Origin: Hyphomonadaceae bacterium
Lineage (GTDB): Bacteria > Pseudomonadota > Alphaproteobacteria > Caulobacterales > Hyphomonadaceae
Assembly (NCBI GenBank): GCA_030696545.1
Contig: JAUYSA010000311.1
Span: forward strand, 1 to 10,250
Reading direction: 5' to 3'
DNA: 10,250 bases
Under the pieces are notes generated by a model. That model was not told the DNA's origin and did not search any database. It saw nothing but the letters and a program-made list of their open reading frames with translations. Numbering within the stretch: the stretch's first letter is position 1; every line of letters starts with the position of its first letter. This document shows, in pieces, positions 1-5,146 of the stretch. The position numbers were made by a program, and so were the translations under genes.

Positions 1-93
1 TACACCATAAACCACACGCTGCTCACTATTGTCTGCATTTATAGTTTTTACCACTCTGCCAAGTGGGTCGTAATACATCTTTATCTTTTGGAG
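1..93 (-). pseudogene. 5'-truncated RHS/YD-repeat core fragment, runs off the left edge
   Basis: Read on the minus strand from about base 93 down to base 1, the frame gives a typical RHS core segment containing YYDPLGRVVKTI and then NSEQRVVYG. This is the YD-repeat style of large RHS and Tc-like proteins. The frame is open to the edge and continues outside the window. Upstream, RHS-like sequence stops abruptly and an in-frame TAA stands at 115-117, so this copy lacks its N-terminal part; the first in-frame ATG is at 78. It lies on the same strand as the RHS gene at the right edge. The motif normally sits well upstream of the RHS core end, so this is not the missing tail of the right-hand gene but a second, partial copy. 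Whether it is expressed from ATG 78 or is a dead fragment cannot be decided here. Confidence 0.7.
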
Positions 94-114
94 AAGGGGC
101 AAAATACTAATAAA

Positions 115-406
115 TTAAATTTGTTATGCTTTTTAAAGTAAGTCGAAATTTGTGAGTTTATCAATTAGGGTTTACCCTAATTGATAGCATGAGTTCTGAT
201 GATGTTTTTATTGAACGATGGGTTGAATAAGGTTTATACAATAATTTGTTGTATTGGCGAACCGATTAAAAAATTATAAAAAAAATAACCTATAATGCTA
301 TCGATTTTCCTGTTGAAACTAGAAAAACTGCACTCCTAGAATTATTAAAAAGCGACCTAAGAAGAAATAGGATTATCTCCAATCTTACAATGAATTTATC
401 AAAATA
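115..406. other. Non-coding stretch with inverted repeat and possible decayed coding pieces
   Basis: No intact gene is visible between the RHS fragment and the terminator of the next unit. It holds a strong inverted repeat (159-186). On the plus strand, an ATG at 190 opens a 13-codon frame (MSSDDVFIERWVE), and another frame from about 270 reads through NAIDFPVETRKTALLELLK and on to about base 415 without an ATG in its first half. These look protein-like, but are short and interrupted, which fits debris of a former gene. The evidence is weak and no family is recognised. Confidence 0.4.
159..186. repeat. Perfect 12-base inverted repeat with 4-base loop
   Basis: The arms TATCAATTAGGG (159-170) and CCCTAATTGATA (175-186) are exact reverse complements around the loop TTTA. 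No T-run follows on either side, so it is a poor intrinsic terminator. It lies about 65-95 bases from where RHS-like sequence begins, which would also fit a recombination or protein-binding site. Only the symmetry is seen; the role is open. Confidence 0.75.
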
Positions 407-439
407 TACAAATAAAAAAGGCTGGTTAATTCCAGCCTT
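407..439 (-). terminator. Intrinsic terminator of the 300/92/82-aa gene unit
   Basis: The 8-base arms AAGGCTGG (418-425) and CCAGCCTT (432-439) flank a 6-base loop. On the minus strand the hairpin is followed by a T-rich tract (about 407-417). It begins 7 bases after the TAA of the last gene, the usual position for rho-independent termination of the leftward unit. On the plus strand the flank is less T-rich. Confidence 0.85.
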
Positions 440-445
440 CTTATT

Positions 446-694
446 TTATATTCTTTCTTCAATAATCTTATTGACCTTCTTTAAGAACTCATCAAGATAT
501 TGATTTGTTGTGCTGGGCATTTGATGTATCTTATCAATTGCGAACCTTCCAAATTCATTCCTAGAATTCTTTAGTGATAATCTAAATCCTTCACCTTCAA
601 TCTTAACGTCTGGTGCAGCAACATTGCCAAGGAAGATAAAATAAAGCTTATGCTCAACACCGTTTAATTCTATTACTTCATTAAAATTTTTCAT
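446..694 (-). CDS. Small hypothetical protein, 82 aa
   Basis: No family is recognised. The start chosen is the ATG at 694, whose A is the last base of the TAA stop of the upstream gene (TAATG), a typical translational coupling. A GTG three codons further up (703) would also be open, but would overlap more and is less likely. The N-terminal half looks beta-rich (EVIELNGVEHKLYFIFLGN); the C-terminal third is a probable amphipathic helix ending EFLKKVNKIIEERI. There is no signal peptide or membrane segment, so it is probably cytoplasmic. It is the last gene of a three-gene unit and is followed at once by a terminator, so it is presumably co-produced with the 92-aa protein in a fixed ratio. Confidence 0.7.
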   Translation of the reverse strand: MKNFNEVIELNGVEHKLYFIFLGNVAAPDVKIEGEGFRLSLKNSRNEFGRFAIDKIHQMPSTTNQYLDEFLKKVNKIIEERI

Positions 695-972
695 TAGTTC
701 CACTCAATTTTAACGTGGAAGTTTAGAATGATATCTTCTGATGTTATTCGATAAGAAGTATCAAAACCTAATTTCTTAAATTCTTTAACCAAATAATCAG
801 CAACTGATTGATGTGTTCTAAATGGAAGTTCAAACTCATATCCATAATATCCTTCTGATGCTTTCGTTTTAATTTCTGTCTTAAGCGTTTCAATTGGATA
901 TTCTCTTAAATACTGGTCAATCTTTGGTTGATTGGTTTGGTCTGCTAATGCTTTTAATTCAAGTCTATTCAT
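694..972 (-). CDS. Small hypothetical protein, 92 aa
   Basis: This is the middle gene of the leftward unit. It starts at an ATG 22 bases after the stop of the 300-aa gene and overlaps the next gene by one base. The protein reads as an alpha/beta domain: a helical N-terminus (LELKALADQTNQ), a helix or strand pair around FELPFRTHQSVADYLVKEFKKLGF (positions 48-70 or so), then strands ending in ILNFHVKIEW. A helix plus 'GF-x-strand' followed by a terminal strand ending in W is common in small phage-borne proteins, but this is a resemblance of style, not a family assignment. No catalytic motif, signal peptide or membrane segment is seen. Confidence 0.7.
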   Translation of the reverse strand: MNRLELKALADQTNQPKIDQYLREYPIETLKTEIKTKASEGYYGYEFELPFRTHQSVADYLVKEFKKLGFDTSYRITSEDIILNFHVKIEWN

Positions 973-994
973 AATTTATTTTTCAGTTTATATT

Positions 995-1897
995 TTATCC
1001 AGCAAATAAATCTGTTTGCTCATTTGGTTCTGTAAAGGAATGGAACTTTGTAATATTATAGGACTGATTTTTATACACCTTAGTTGCAGAATCTAAAACT
1101 TGAGTTATCTCTAAATCAACTTCTAGTGGTGTACCACCTTTAAACATATGTAAACCATCATTTACATCCTTTTGAAACTTTGCATCCGTTACCTTCGCAT
1201 CAATGGTGTTACCTTCATAGATAACCTTCCAAGCTGATTTACCCAATAAGTCAGGCTTTGCAGTAAATACAGTTACATTCTTTTTCGGTACAGTTCTTTT
1301 ATTTGGAACAACTGCTTTTGTGTCTGTTATCCTTCTATCAATATTAGCTCTAGTTATTTTCAATTCTTCTTTATCAACCTTAAGTATTTTCTTTTTGTTC
1401 TTATCAAGCATTTCAAATCCATCAATAGATTCAGAATTACCAGCTATCAAGTAGAGTGTCTCAACATTGTATACTGTTGCATTCCCTCCATTATTAAATA
1501 CGTTGCCAATTGAATCACCTTGTACAATCTTCACATCACCAGATTCATTTTTAAATTCAAAATTATTATTTGGTAATTGTCTTGGCGGTGTAACTGTATT
1601 ACCCTTAAAGAATTTTACAATTTCAACAACGGTCTTAAATTTTTCAATAATACCATCACCAGATATTGCATCTAATAATAAGGGTACTGCCCCAATAATT
1701 CCAGATTCTTTAAGTGCAAATATCCATTCAAAGCTTCCTTCGTGGAATGGCTTTATCTTAACTTCAATTGGTGTACCGATTGAATCTATGCTTATATCTT
1801 GAATGGCATTGGTAATGTTTTGAAGTGAGCTGATTAAAAGGTTAACATCAATTTCACTAGTACCTGTATACTTAAAGGTAAATTCTGATTGTTCCAT
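995..1897 (-). CDS. Uncharacterised 300-aa protein, first gene of a three-gene unit
   Basis: It starts at the ATG at 1897, 17 bases downstream of a consensus -7 promoter element. The N-terminal 60 residues have the pattern of a poorly studied family often seen in mobile regions: an opening strand (FTFKYTGTSEID), a helix (LLISSLQNITNAI), then a strand pair ending in the GSF motif at 54-56. A hydrophobic helical stretch follows (about 66-95, GIIGAVPLLLDAI to VKFF), possibly membrane-associated but weak. The middle (about 122-145) is G/N-rich with a beta-solenoid look (GDSIGNVFNNGGNATVYN). The C-terminal half is a basic, beta-rich domain containing SAWKVIYEGNTIDAKVTDAKF, similar in style to the tails of the same family. 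The family resemblance is from memory and untested; no enzymatic motif is seen. Confidence 0.75.
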   Translation of the reverse strand: MEQSEFTFKYTGTSEIDVNLLISSLQNITNAIQDISIDSIGTPIEVKIKPFHEGSFEWIFALKESGIIGAVPLLLDAISGDGIIEKFKTVVEIVKFFKGNTVTPPRQLPNNNFEFKNESGDVKIVQGDSIGNVFNNGGNATVYNVETLYLIAGNSESIDGFEMLDKNKKKILKVDKEELKITRANIDRRITDTKAVVPNKRTVPKKNVTVFTAKPDLLGKSAWKVIYEGNTIDAKVTDAKFQKDVNDGLHMFKGGTPLEVDLEITQVLDSATKVYKNQSYNITKFHSFTEPNEQTDLFAG

Positions 1898-1914
1898 AAA
1901 ATGAGATAGTTTAC

Positions 1915-1922
1915 CAAATATA
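1915..1922 (-). promoter_or_regulatory. Bacteroidota-type promoter -7 element for the 300-aa gene
   Basis: The minus strand reads TATATTTG, an exact match to the TAnnTTTG -7 consensus, 17 bases before the ATG at 1897. Twenty bases upstream stands TTA, one mismatch from the -33 TTG, at the edge of the 20-base palindrome (1944-1963). A repressor bound to the palindrome would cover the -33 element. Confidence 0.6.
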
Positions 1923-1943
1923 TAACTATTTTTTAATCTGAGT

Positions 1944-1963
1944 AATAGGTAATATTACCTATT
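1944..1963. promoter_or_regulatory. 20-base perfect palindrome between divergent promoters, probable operator
   Basis: The half-sites AATAGGTAAT and ATTACCTATT form a perfect 20-base palindrome with no loop. It lies between a minus-strand -7 element (1915-1922) and a plus-strand -7 element (1975-1982) and touches the presumed -33 of the former. A T-run follows on the plus strand, so weak terminator activity is possible. The placement favours a dimeric repressor site. No obvious DNA-binding regulator is encoded in the window. Confidence 0.55.
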
Positions 1964-1974
1964 TTTTGAATGTT

Positions 1975-1982
1975 TATATTTG
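1975..1982 (+). promoter_or_regulatory. Bacteroidota-type promoter -7 element, rightward
   Basis: The plus strand reads TATATTTG, the same exact TAnnTTTG match as in the opposite promoter. No clear TTG is found 19-21 bases upstream, so the -33 element is weak. The start codon of the 56-aa frame follows after only 6 bases, so its transcript would be leaderless, or the promoter would serve the 73-aa gene at 2204 through a long leader. Confidence 0.45.
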
Positions 1983-1988
1983 TGGTTG

Positions 1989-2159
1989 ATGACCCTTTAT
2001 GAATTCAATTCACTTGATAATGATGCCAAAGCAAATGCACTTTGGCGTGCTAGATATTATGCTATAAGAACTGGGATTAATTTTATCAGTTCATTCACTC
2101 AGCTCAAGCATTCGCTCAATAAATACTTATGTTGGTTAACCCTTTTTAAATTTTTATAG
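1989..2159 (+). pseudogene. 56-aa open frame, likely truncated copy of a small Bacteroidota protein
   Basis: ATG at 1989, TAG at 2157-2159. The first 27 residues, MTLYEFNSLDNDAKANALW and then RARYYAIR, resemble the start of a small Bacteroidota protein type that begins MTLYEF..L...EKA.A.W...V.IA.R. In those proteins a beta-rich half follows. Here the rest (SSFTQLKHSLNKYLCWLTL) does not look like it, so the frame is probably a 5' remnant joined to unrelated sequence, or a diverged small gene. The family resemblance is from memory. A -7 promoter match lies just upstream. It is followed 44 bases later by the 73-aa gene on the same strand. Confidence 0.4.
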
Positions 2160-2203
2160 TTCTTCATAGCCGTATCTTTACAGTAATAAATAATATAAAT
2201 AAA

Positions 2204-2425
2204 ATGACAAGTTTAAAGAAAGGTTCTAAGGTTTATTGGATGTTTGGGGATACTCCCACATACAAAATCGTTGGAACGAAAACAGAGCCTTATGTAAGGC
2301 AAAATGGTGAAAAGATTGAAGTTGAAGAAGGGAAAGATTTTATGATAATCAAAACCCCTTTAGAAGATGGTGAGTTTGCTGGATTCCAGCACGTACACGC
2401 CCAACACTTAGAATTGGTAGCCTAA
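2204..2425 (+). CDS. Small hypothetical protein, 73 aa, SH3-like appearance
   Basis: The only convincing plus-strand gene in the window. It opens MTSLKKGSKVYWMFGDTPTYKIVG, the pattern of small beta-barrel (SH3/Tudor-like) proteins in which 'KKGSKVYW' forms the first strand, and ends HVHAQHLELV. No signal peptide or membrane segment is seen, so it is probably cytoplasmic. A possible -7 element TATCTTTA (2173-2180, one mismatch) precedes it; otherwise transcription may come from the promoter at 1975. It runs convergently into the Ntn-hydrolase-like gene, with a shared terminator between them. The fold is inferred from sequence style only; no function is known. Confidence 0.7.
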   Translation: MTSLKKGSKVYWMFGDTPTYKIVGTKTEPYVRQNGEKIEVEEGKDFMIIKTPLEDGEFAGFQHVHAQHLELVA

Positions 2426-2460
2426 ATTTTATTGGTAGCTTGAGAAATAAAACAAGCATT

Positions 2461-2492
2461 AAAACCTCCTGCGGATCCGCAGGAGGTTTTTA
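2461..2492. terminator. Bidirectional terminator, 30-base perfect palindrome
   Basis: The 15-base half-site AAAACCTCCTGCGGA (2461-2475) is followed directly by its exact reverse complement, ending in TTTT. The GC-rich stem with A-run on one side and T-run on the other terminates in both directions. It stands between convergent genes: 35 bases after the 73-aa stop and 3 bases from the stop of the 273-aa gene. Confidence 0.9.
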
Positions 2493-2493
2493 A

Positions 2494-3315
2494 TTAATAT
2501 GATATGCTATCCATTGCAAAATAACAATCTCCAATCTGTATTCCAATATCTTCAAATACATCTAGATTTCTAAACTTCATAGTGTCAGATTCATTTTTGA
2601 CAGACTGCAAATTTAAAGAAGCGAATGTGAAGTTTTTCGCATCAACGGTTGCCAGTTGCAAGCCCCCACCAATTGTGGTATAATTACTATCCTTCATCAT
2701 TGTATAAAGTATTGGTAGTGGCAACTCCCAATAAGCATATTGGTCTTGACTATATTCATTACCCATTGCAATTATTTGATTAGCAAAAACTTCTTTCTTA
2801 TCACCTAGCAAGGTCACAATTAGATTCTCGTTTTCACCAAAAGTGTTTTCAACTTCAAACTCCAAGCCATTATCTGTAAGCCTTGGTCGAATGGCTGAAA
2901 TAAAAGGTTGTTTGTTTTTTGGACAAAAACCGAATAAGCATATTTCACACATTTGTTCCTTAGCTAGATAAAGTTTTAATATTCTTTGCGCCTTATCAAT
3001 TATTGCAAGATAATCTGGCAAATTGTTTTTTGTTTCATTTCCACCAAGATTGCTTAAAATTGAATCTAATGTTGCATAAACATTTAATGCAGACAATGTG
3101 CTACCAGCATAAGCAAAACCAATTGAACTTGTATGGTATATATTCCTGGGCGGTAGACCTTTTAAGCTTTTACATTTAATGTGGAGTTCTAAAACTTTTG
3201 AGCCACACAATGTGAGCGTATCTTCATCAATACTTATTTTAGAATCTGAAACAGTCCAGATAGTTGGATTTTTATCTGGCAGTTCGTACTTAATCCAAGA
3301 CGCAACTAATGTCAT
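2494..3315 (-). CDS. Proteasome-type Ntn-hydrolase-like protein, 273 aa
   Basis: The start MTLVASWIK would expose Thr2 after removal of Met, as in proteasome beta subunits, HslV and Anbu. Asp24 in TVSDSKIS and Lys40 in CGSKVLEL stand 16 residues apart, exactly like Asp17 and Lys33 of the proteasome; Thr to Asp is 6 residues longer, an insertion in the first hairpin. IGFAYAGSTLSAL (65-77) corresponds to the family's 'AGs..Da' segment after the catalytic Lys, and ICLFGF (125-130) to the 'vLvaGyd' strand. At 273 aa it is longer than HslV (about 175) and nearer to Anbu-like proteins. No signal peptide: cytoplasmic. It starts 17 bases past the T-tract of the eight-gene unit's terminator, with no promoter seen, so read-through is likely. 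The fold call is by motif reading; substrate and partners are unknown. Confidence 0.65.
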   Translation of the reverse strand: MTLVASWIKYELPDKNPTIWTVSDSKISIDEDTLTLCGSKVLELHIKCKSLKGLPPRNIYHTSSIGFAYAGSTLSALNVYATLDSILSNLGGNETKNNLPDYLAIIDKAQRILKLYLAKEQMCEICLFGFCPKNKQPFISAIRPRLTDNGLEFEVENTFGENENLIVTLLGDKKEVFANQIIAMGNEYSQDQYAYWELPLPILYTMMKDSNYTTIGGGLQLATVDAKNFTFASLNLQSVKNESDTMKFRNLDVFEDIGIQIGDCYFAMDSISY

Positions 3316-3332
3316 AATATGTTTTTTGTTTT

Positions 3333-3362
3333 AATAAAAATGCTGGAGCTTACCCCAGCATT
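3333..3362 (-). terminator. Hairpin terminator or attenuator at the end of the eight-gene unit
   Basis: The arms AATGCTGG (3339-3346) and CCAGCATT (3355-3362) form an 8-base stem with an 8-base loop. On the minus strand a T-rich tract (TTTTTATT) follows. It lies 19 bases after the stop of the 43-aa gene and ends only 17 bases before the ATG of the 273-aa gene. It would thus reduce, rather than simply end, transcription into that gene. Confidence 0.8.
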
Positions 3363-3381
3363 TAATTTTTAGTGTAAGCCA

Positions 3382-3513
3382 TTACTTTGGCTTTTGTTTG
3401 ATAATTGTTGTTACTTTACCAACCTTGTGGTCATTGTTTTGAACATGGACACTTTGCGGTGGTGTAACCTTTGGCTTAGGTTTTTCAACCAGTGGTTTTT
3501 GTTTATCTGACAT
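3382..3513 (-). CDS. Tiny K/P-rich protein, 43 aa
   Basis: ATG at 3511-3513, TAA at 3382-3384. One base separates this ATG from the TAA of the 191-aa gene (TAATATG), which strongly suggests translational coupling and a real gene. The protein begins MSDKQKPLVEKPKPKVTPPQ, is rich in Lys, Pro and Gln, and ends TTIIKQKPK; it has no hydrophobic segment and is probably disordered, basic and cytoplasmic. It is the last gene before the hairpin at 3333-3362. No family is recognised. A partner or adaptor of the membrane proteins encoded just upstream is a guess from position only. Confidence 0.6.
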   Translation of the reverse strand: MSDKQKPLVEKPKPKVTPPQSVHVQNNDHKVGKVTTIIKQKPK

Positions 3514-3514
3514 A

Positions 3515-4090
3515 TTATATTTGATTTTTTGTTACTATTAAAATGATGAAGATTGTTGAGTTAATTAGTGTGAATGCTATTGACCCGAATAAAAATTTCT
3601 TTGCTGTTGCTAACGCTGTTGTTCTTTTAGTGTTGACATTGAAATAATTAGCGGCTGAAGCAGCAAGCTCTTTTTCTAAGTGTTCTTCAAAAGTTGGTAG
3701 AGTTTCATCGGAATTTTCATCTTCATTCTTTTCGGTTTGTAAATCCCTCTCAGTATTTATTTTAATTAAATCCTTATCGTATTTGTAGAATGATAACATA
3801 TCACCAATCTCAATGTAAGTGTACGCAAAGCCAAGGTTCATATAAGATTTTGCTAAGTAGAATAATGCACACACAATTACGGCAAAATTGATGAATGATA
3901 ATATTCTAACTATTTCTAATAAATCAAATTGATAAAAGTATACAGATTTTAAAGCGGTGGACAAAATAAACATGTGCAAAGCCACAATTGAGCTAATTAT
4001 TATAATAGGAATATTAATAGCGTTGTTTAGCTCGTTCTTAACTCCAAGCTCCTTTAAATAAAACTCTTTATAAAAATCAATCTTATTCAT
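3515..4090 (-). CDS. Membrane protein with three predicted helices, 191 aa
   Basis: The start ATG overlaps the end of the upstream gene by 8 bases (ATGAATAA), so the two are translationally coupled. The N-terminus DFYKEFYLKELGVKNELNNA followed by INIPIIIIS is a charged amphipathic helix leading into the first membrane helix (about 26-48). A second helix lies at about 63-84 and a third at about 167-187. Between the second and third is a soluble, acidic stretch (about 90-160, TEKNEDENSDE) ending in a helix with KELAASAANYF. The motif of a 'Y..YL.EL..K..LNN' helix running into a membrane segment recalls small membrane proteins seen near defence genes, but no named family is assigned. The pair with the 242-aa membrane protein suggests a complex. 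Confidence 0.75.
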   Translation of the reverse strand: MNKIDFYKEFYLKELGVKNELNNAINIPIIIISSIVALHMFILSTALKSVYFYQFDLLEIVRILSFINFAVIVCALFYLAKSYMNLGFAYTYIEIGDMLSFYKYDKDLIKINTERDLQTEKNEDENSDETLPTFEEHLEKELAASAANYFNVNTKRTTALATAKKFLFGSIAFTLINSTIFIILIVTKNQI

Positions 4091-4811
4091 ACTTTCTTTC
4101 CTTTTTAATTGCTTGTTGTAAATCAGAATGCTTCTTTAGGAAATCAATATCAGTTTCTTGTATCATACTTAGGGAGCCAGCAATTTCTATCAAACCATTT
4201 TTTAAAAACGCATTATAAAACCGAATCAGTTTATCCGTCAAATACTTTTTATGTGAAATTTTTGAGTTATCAAGGTACTCAAGCAAAAATATCAAGTCTT
4301 CAACTATAAAACGAATTTCAATCAGGTATTCTTTTACGTCATTAATATTTTTTGCTCTTGCTCGATTTGCAACATACATTAAATAGCCTACGCCTTTGTA
4401 TTCCTTCGTAACAATTCCACCACCTGAACCCAACCCGCCTGGCATTCTCGCAGTTGCAAATAGATTATTTTCAAAAGCTTCAACAATTGCATTATAAAGT
4501 TTATAATAAGTGTCAAATTCCCATTGAGCTTGAATCATTTTATTTGACTCAGATTGAGTTCTATTTGCTTCAATTTGTGCTAAGAATGAGTAGAATATAA
4601 GACCAGCACTAATTAAGGTAATAATTGGAGCTGTCATTCCATTTATTGCATCACCAATTGTTCCTTTACTACTTAGCCATTCTGAATCAATGATTTTATT
4701 GGCAGTAAGTAGGTAAACAAATCCTATTAGCAGACCAATTACACAAATTAGTGCTATTACCACATATAACAGTTTTGGGAAGGGTTTTCTTTCTTCTTTT
4801 GGCTTTTTCAT
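4083..4811 (-). CDS. Two-helix membrane protein resembling the putative phage abortive infection (PutAbiC) type, 242 aa
   Basis: The start ATG lies three bases after the TAG of the 105-aa gene (TAGTAAATG). A basic N-terminus (KKPKEERKPFPK) precedes membrane helix 1 (about 14-35). A short external loop then carries KGTIGDAINGMTAP (49-62) before helix 2 (about 62-80), which continues as a polar helix (AQIEANRTQSESNKMIQAQWEFD) into a mostly helical cytoplasmic domain of about 150 residues. This layout, with a G-x-x-GD-x-x-x-G-x-x-x-P loop before the second helix and a following 'Q..fe..yyklyna' helix, matches the PutAbiC-type proteins. A Gly-rich insert (PGGLGSGGG, 123-131) is unusual. The family call is by pattern and moderate. 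If right, it is the clearest defence-type member of the unit. Confidence 0.6.
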   Translation of the reverse strand: MKKPKEERKPFPKLLYVVIALICVIGLLIGFVYLLTANKIIDSEWLSSKGTIGDAINGMTAPIITLISAGLIFYSFLAQIEANRTQSESNKMIQAQWEFDTYYKLYNAIVEAFENNLFATARMPGGLGSGGGIVTKEYKGVGYLMYVANRARAKNINDVKEYLIEIRFIVEDLIFLLEYLDNSKISHKKYLTDKLIRFYNAFLKNGLIEIAGSLSMIQETDIDFLKKHSDLQQAIKKERKYE

Positions 4812-4814
4812 TTA

Positions 4815-5132
4815 CTAATCTAAAATAGGTTGAACCAAAGAAACTATTTGTTCAAATACCAAATTCAAGTCTCCTTCATTTTCCATAATCTTCCGAAGCT
4901 GTTCTGAATTAATTGTTTCAAGGCTGATATAAACATTGTCAACTATGTTAATTATTTCCTTTGGATTGTTTGAGGCTTCGTGAGCTTGTTGCAACCTATC
5001 AACTGTAATTAATAAATGGCTTGATTTAACAAAGAACATATTATGGTCATTCTCATTTGTATGAGTCGCTAATTCTTCAAGATACTTTTTAATCTCTGTT
5101 TGCTCTCCTTCTACTTGATAAATCGTCATCAT
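4815..5132 (-). CDS. Small helical protein, 105 aa, paralogue of the 110-aa protein at 7018
   Basis: The start is the first of two tandem ATGs (5132, 5129); either is possible. The protein looks all-helical and soluble. It shares with the 110-aa protein the ordered motifs EIKxxLxEL (13-21), ENDHxxF (27-33), SH (38-39), and a C-terminal GDL...E.I...QPIL block ending one residue before the stop (PILD here, PILN there). No named family is recognised. It follows the protease gene by 14 bases and precedes the PutAbiC-like gene by 3, so it heads the second half of the unit as its paralogue heads the first. An adaptor or regulator of the adjacent membrane proteins would fit, but this is inference. 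Confidence 0.75.
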   Translation of the reverse strand: MMTIYQVEGEQTEIKKYLEELATHTNENDHNMFFVKSSHLLITVDRLQQAHEASNNPKEIINIVDNVYISLETINSEQLRKIMENEGDLNLVFEQIVSLVQPILD

Positions 5133-5146
5133 ATTTTTTTATTTAG

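Noticed and set aside
695..703. GTG start giving an 85-aa version of the last gene of the left unit
   Set aside because: The ATG at 694 overlaps the previous stop as TAATG, a typical coupled start; the GTG adds only three residues and needs a longer overlap.
1467..1802. Plus-strand open frame of 111 codons
   Set aside because: It lies entirely opposite the 300-aa gene, has no promoter or leader features, and its protein has no domain-like pattern. The same holds for plus-strand frames opposite the PutAbiC-like gene (4109-4309), the 276-aa gene (6630-6878) and the RHS gene (8561-9597).
2923..2949. Cys cluster (CEICLFGFC) in the 273-aa protein as a zinc site
   Set aside because: The segment aligns with the conserved buried strand of proteasome-type proteins (ending in GF/GY), and there are not enough spaced ligands for a zinc ribbon.
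3515..4090. SLATT-type effector for the 191-aa membrane protein
   Set aside because: SLATT proteins have a close helix pair followed by a soluble domain; here a third membrane helix lies at the C-terminus and the middle is acidic and low in complexity, so the assignment was not made.
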